From contig NZ_NNRJ01000059.1 of assembly GCF_002252445.1 (NCBI RefSeq), positions 1 to 34,587 of the forward strand: a stretch of 34,587 bases of DNA, given 5' to 3'. Positions 32,707 to 34,587 of this stretch are shown here, one piece after another. The notes beneath the pieces are model-generated. The model did no database searches. It had not been told where the DNA came from and worked only from the letters and a program-made list of their open reading frames with translations. The first letter of the stretch is position 1. Every line of letters begins with the position of its first letter. The position numbers and the translations under genes are program-made. Origin of the DNA: Brucella thiophenivorans (GTDB taxonomy: Bacteria > Pseudomonadota > Alphaproteobacteria > Rhizobiales > Rhizobiaceae).

Positions 32707-33321
32707 ATGAGAGTGAGCAGCGTACAGGCCGAAGAGAATCGCGAAACAGTGATTAACGTGGCCAGTCGACTGTTTCGAGAACATGGTTTTGACGGGATCG
32801 GCCTGAAGGACCTCATGAAAGGTGCGGGCTTAACGCAAGGCGCCTTCTATAAGCAGTTTACATCCAAGGATCACCTTGCTGCATTGGCTTCTCGGCGCGC
32901 TATGTAAGGCGCAACCCGCAGATGGTCTAGAGCTGCGGCCGAAAGCCCAGATCCTCTGGAAGCTATTATTGAGTTCTATCTTTCGTCCGGACATCGTGGC
33001 GAGAAGGCTGACGGTTGTCCTTTGGTTGCATTGGGAGCAGACGCGGCGCGTCAAAGTAAAGATGTTCGACAACCATTCGAGGGCGGGATCAGGGCTCATT
33101 TCGAGGTTTTGGACGAATTGATGCACGAGACCGGCAGGTCAAATCCGAGCAGCAAGGCAATAGCGATTTTGTCCCTTATGGTCGGTGCTGTCACGATGTC
33201 TCGCCTCATTGAGGATGAGAACTTGTCGCAGAATGTCCTCGATACAGCCGCTAACGAAGTGAGGCGCATTGCAGGTGGTAAAGGGGATGACGGAGCATAT
33301 GAAGCTTGCCCCCATAAATGA
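32707..33321 (+). pseudogene. TetR-family repressor interrupted by an in-frame stop
   Basis: The first 66 codons hold a normal TetR helix-turn-helix (ASRLFREHGFDGIGLKDLMK, GAGLTQGAFYKQFTSKDHLA). A TAA at 32905-32907 then stops translation after RRAM. The same frame continues without another stop as GATRRWSRAAAESPDPLEAI, IEFYLSSGHRGEKADGCPLV, ALGADAARQSKDV and on to 33321. That is a complete ligand domain of the usual length (about 204 codons in all). Because the frame is kept, one base change, for example Glu GAA to TAA, explains the break. The short product lacks the dimerisation domain and should not repress, unless the stop is read through. Confidence 0.85.
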
Positions 33322-33343
33322 GAGACGGCTCCATTATTCCGTC

Positions 33344-33357
33344 CAGCTCATGAGCTG
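33344..33357. promoter_or_regulatory. 14-bp perfect palindrome upstream of the fabF-like gene
   Basis: CAGCTCATGAGCTG is fully self-complementary. It lies 23 bp after the broken tetR gene and about 147 bp before the beta-ketoacyl synthase start. It may be an operator or a chance palindrome. No matching second copy was seen. Confidence 0.25.
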
Positions 33358-33503
33358 AAGTGGCTCTGCAGATCGGATACGGCGTCAATAGCGCTCTTGC
33401 GGCCCAACCTAACACTGCATGTTCTAAGAAATGCTCCCGGACCACTTCTCGCCCGGCAGTAAGGAAACATGCCAAATTCAAAGAAAACAAAGGCGTAAAA
33501 CCA

Positions 33504-34587
33504 ATGCGTAGGATCGTTGTCACAGGAATGGGAGCTGTCAGCCCCCTTGGAGCGAATGCTGGTATTTCCTGGCCGCGTCTACTTGCAGGAACCAGCGGAA
33601 TACGGCGACTGGGAGATGATGTCGTCGCTGATCTTCCGTCTAAGATCGGCGGGATAGTCCCCTCAATCGCGGATGATGCTGAAGGAGGCTTTGACCCGGA
33701 TACAGTCCTCTCTACCAAAGACCAACGCAAGGTCGACAGGTTTATCATCTTCGCACTCGCCGCAGCTGAAGAAGCGCTCGCTCAGGCAAAATGGAAGCCG
33801 ACCTCAAATGAAGAGAAACTACGGACCGCGACGATCATTGCGTCGGGTATAGGCGGATTTCCCGCGATAAGCGAGGCAGTCCGAACCGTCGATCAACGCG
33901 GTGTCCGCCGTCTTTCGCCCTTCACTATTCCGTCGTTTCTCGTCAACCTCGCAGCTGGGCAAGCGTCGATCCGTTTTGGCTTTAAGGGGCCCATTGGGGC
34001 ACCTGTGACGGCGTGCGCTGCAGGTGTTCAGGCTATCGGCGATGCTGCCAGAATGATCAGGGCAAATGAAGCAGACATTGCGCTCTGCGGCGGAACCGAA
34101 GCCTGCATGAACACTGTTAGTCTCGGCGGTTTTGCCGCGGCACGATCTCTTTCGACCAGCTTCAATGACACGCCGAGCAAGGCATCGCGGCCCTTTGATG
34201 CCTCTCGCGACGGATTTGTTATGGGCGAAGGAGCGGGCATGCTGGTTATTGAAGCACTCAGCCATGCACTTGCTCGCGGTGCGACGCCAATTGCAGAACT
34301 CGTCGGGTACGGAACAACAGCCGACGCGCACCATATCACCTCTGGCCCCGAGGACGGCAATGGTGCACGCAGAGCAATGGAGATCGCCATTGCACAGGCT
34401 GAAATAAAGCCCGGCGACATCGGCCATCTGAATGCGCATGCTACCTCGACATCAGTTGGCGATCTGGGCGAAATCCGAGCCATCAAGAGCGTTTTTGGCT
34501 CTAACAATGGGATCGCGGTTAGCGGGACCAAATCGGCGACAGGTCATCTCCTGGGCGCGGCCGGAGGGCTTGAGGCCATTTTTACAA
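33504..34587 (+). CDS. fabF: Beta-ketoacyl-ACP synthase II, partial (cut by right edge)
   Basis: About 361 of the usual 410-420 residues are present. It opens MRRIVVTGMGAVSPLG and carries the condensing-enzyme triad: Cys171 in TACAAG, His311 in NAHATST, and Lys342/His347 in KSATGHLLGAAGG. Two Gly-rich motifs, CGGTEACM and MGEGAGMLV, are also seen. It condenses malonyl-ACP with acyl-ACP in fatty-acid elongation. Standing outside any fab cluster, beside an efflux system, it is probably an accessory copy serving a special acyl product rather than housekeeping synthesis. The final 50 or so residues lie beyond the window. Confidence 0.85.
   Translation, partial: MRRIVVTGMGAVSPLGANAGISWPRLLAGTSGIRRLGDDVVADLPSKIGGIVPSIADDAEGGFDPDTVLSTKDQRKVDRFIIFALAAAEEALAQAKWKPTSNEEKLRTATIIASGIGGFPAISEAVRTVDQRGVRRLSPFTIPSFLVNLAAGQASIRFGFKGPIGAPVTACAAGVQAIGDAARMIRANEADIALCGGTEACMNTVSLGGFAAARSLSTSFNDTPSKASRPFDASRDGFVMGEGAGMLVIEALSHALARGATPIAELVGYGTTADAHHITSGPEDGNGARRAMEIAIAQAEIKPGDIGHLNAHATSTSVGDLGEIRAIKSVFGSNNGIAVSGTKSATGHLLGAAGGLEAIFT

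Noticed and set aside
32876..33126. Frameshift as explanation for the broken TetR gene
   Set aside because: The downstream ligand domain continues in the same frame as the helix-turn-helix, so a nonsense codon, not a frameshift, is the cause.
33819..34531. Two long minus-strand frames at the right edge
   Set aside because: They are antisense to the beta-ketoacyl synthase, which has an intact Cys-His-Lys active site in its own frame.
1..34587. CRISPR arrays, tRNA or rRNA genes
   Set aside because: No regularly spaced repeats and no cloverleaf or ribosomal RNA sequence was noticed on reading either strand. A covariance-model scan would be needed to exclude small RNAs.

Overview
The window looks like accessory chromosome or plasmid DNA of a Rhizobiales alphaproteobacterium, with an overall Brucellaceae (Ochrobactrum/Brucella-like) flavour. 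This is inferred from protein character, the dense set of ABC uptake systems and the mixed base composition. No rRNA, tRNA or CRISPR array was seen, so the placement is tentative.

Layout. 1-3.2 kb: the start of a secreted protein running off the left edge, an AraC regulator, a probable outer-membrane protein and a Crp/Fnr regulator. 3.2-3.7 kb: a decayed transposase tail abutting a truncated small membrane-protein gene. 3.7-7.9 kb: two GC-rich detoxification-type modules. One is an alpha/beta hydrolase divergent from an LmrA/YxaF-type TetR gene. The other is a TetR gene divergent from a quinone oxidoreductase and an aldo/keto reductase. Each has a duplicated palindromic operator between the divergent genes. 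8.3-10.5 kb: a nested mobile-element wreck. It is an IS3-family element with conserved ends that contains a 5'-truncated group II intron and a 193-bp internally deleted IS30-like element with terminal repeats and a 3-bp target duplication. A DMT transporter fragment abuts its right end.

11.0-19.3 kb is the most interesting region. It is a compact operon with a polar-amino-acid-type ABC transporter (permease, ATPase, binding protein), two tandem NodB-fold deacetylase-like proteins (one canonical, one with lost active-site residues), an MmgE/PrpD-family protein and an argininosuccinate-lyase-family protein. It ends in a strong terminator and is followed by a LysR regulator. MmgE/PrpD includes iminodisuccinate epimerase, and the ArgH branch includes EDDS lyase. 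The combination therefore suggests uptake and breakdown of an N-substituted aspartate (opine-, chelator- or argininosuccinate-like compound). This is an inference, not a proven pathway.

19.5-26.7 kb: an IclR regulator divergent from a second ABC transporter (two permeases, ATPase, binding protein). The transporter is followed by a UxaA/GarD-type dehydratase, 2-dehydro-3-deoxygalactonokinase and 2-dehydro-3-deoxy-6-phosphogalactonate aldolase, giving a complete import-to-pyruvate route for a hexonate. 27-34.6 kb: an SDR oxidoreductase; an RND efflux permease with its membrane-fusion protein; a divergent TetR repressor gene broken by one in-frame stop codon, so the pump may be derepressed; and an extra beta-ketoacyl-ACP synthase II gene cut by the right edge.
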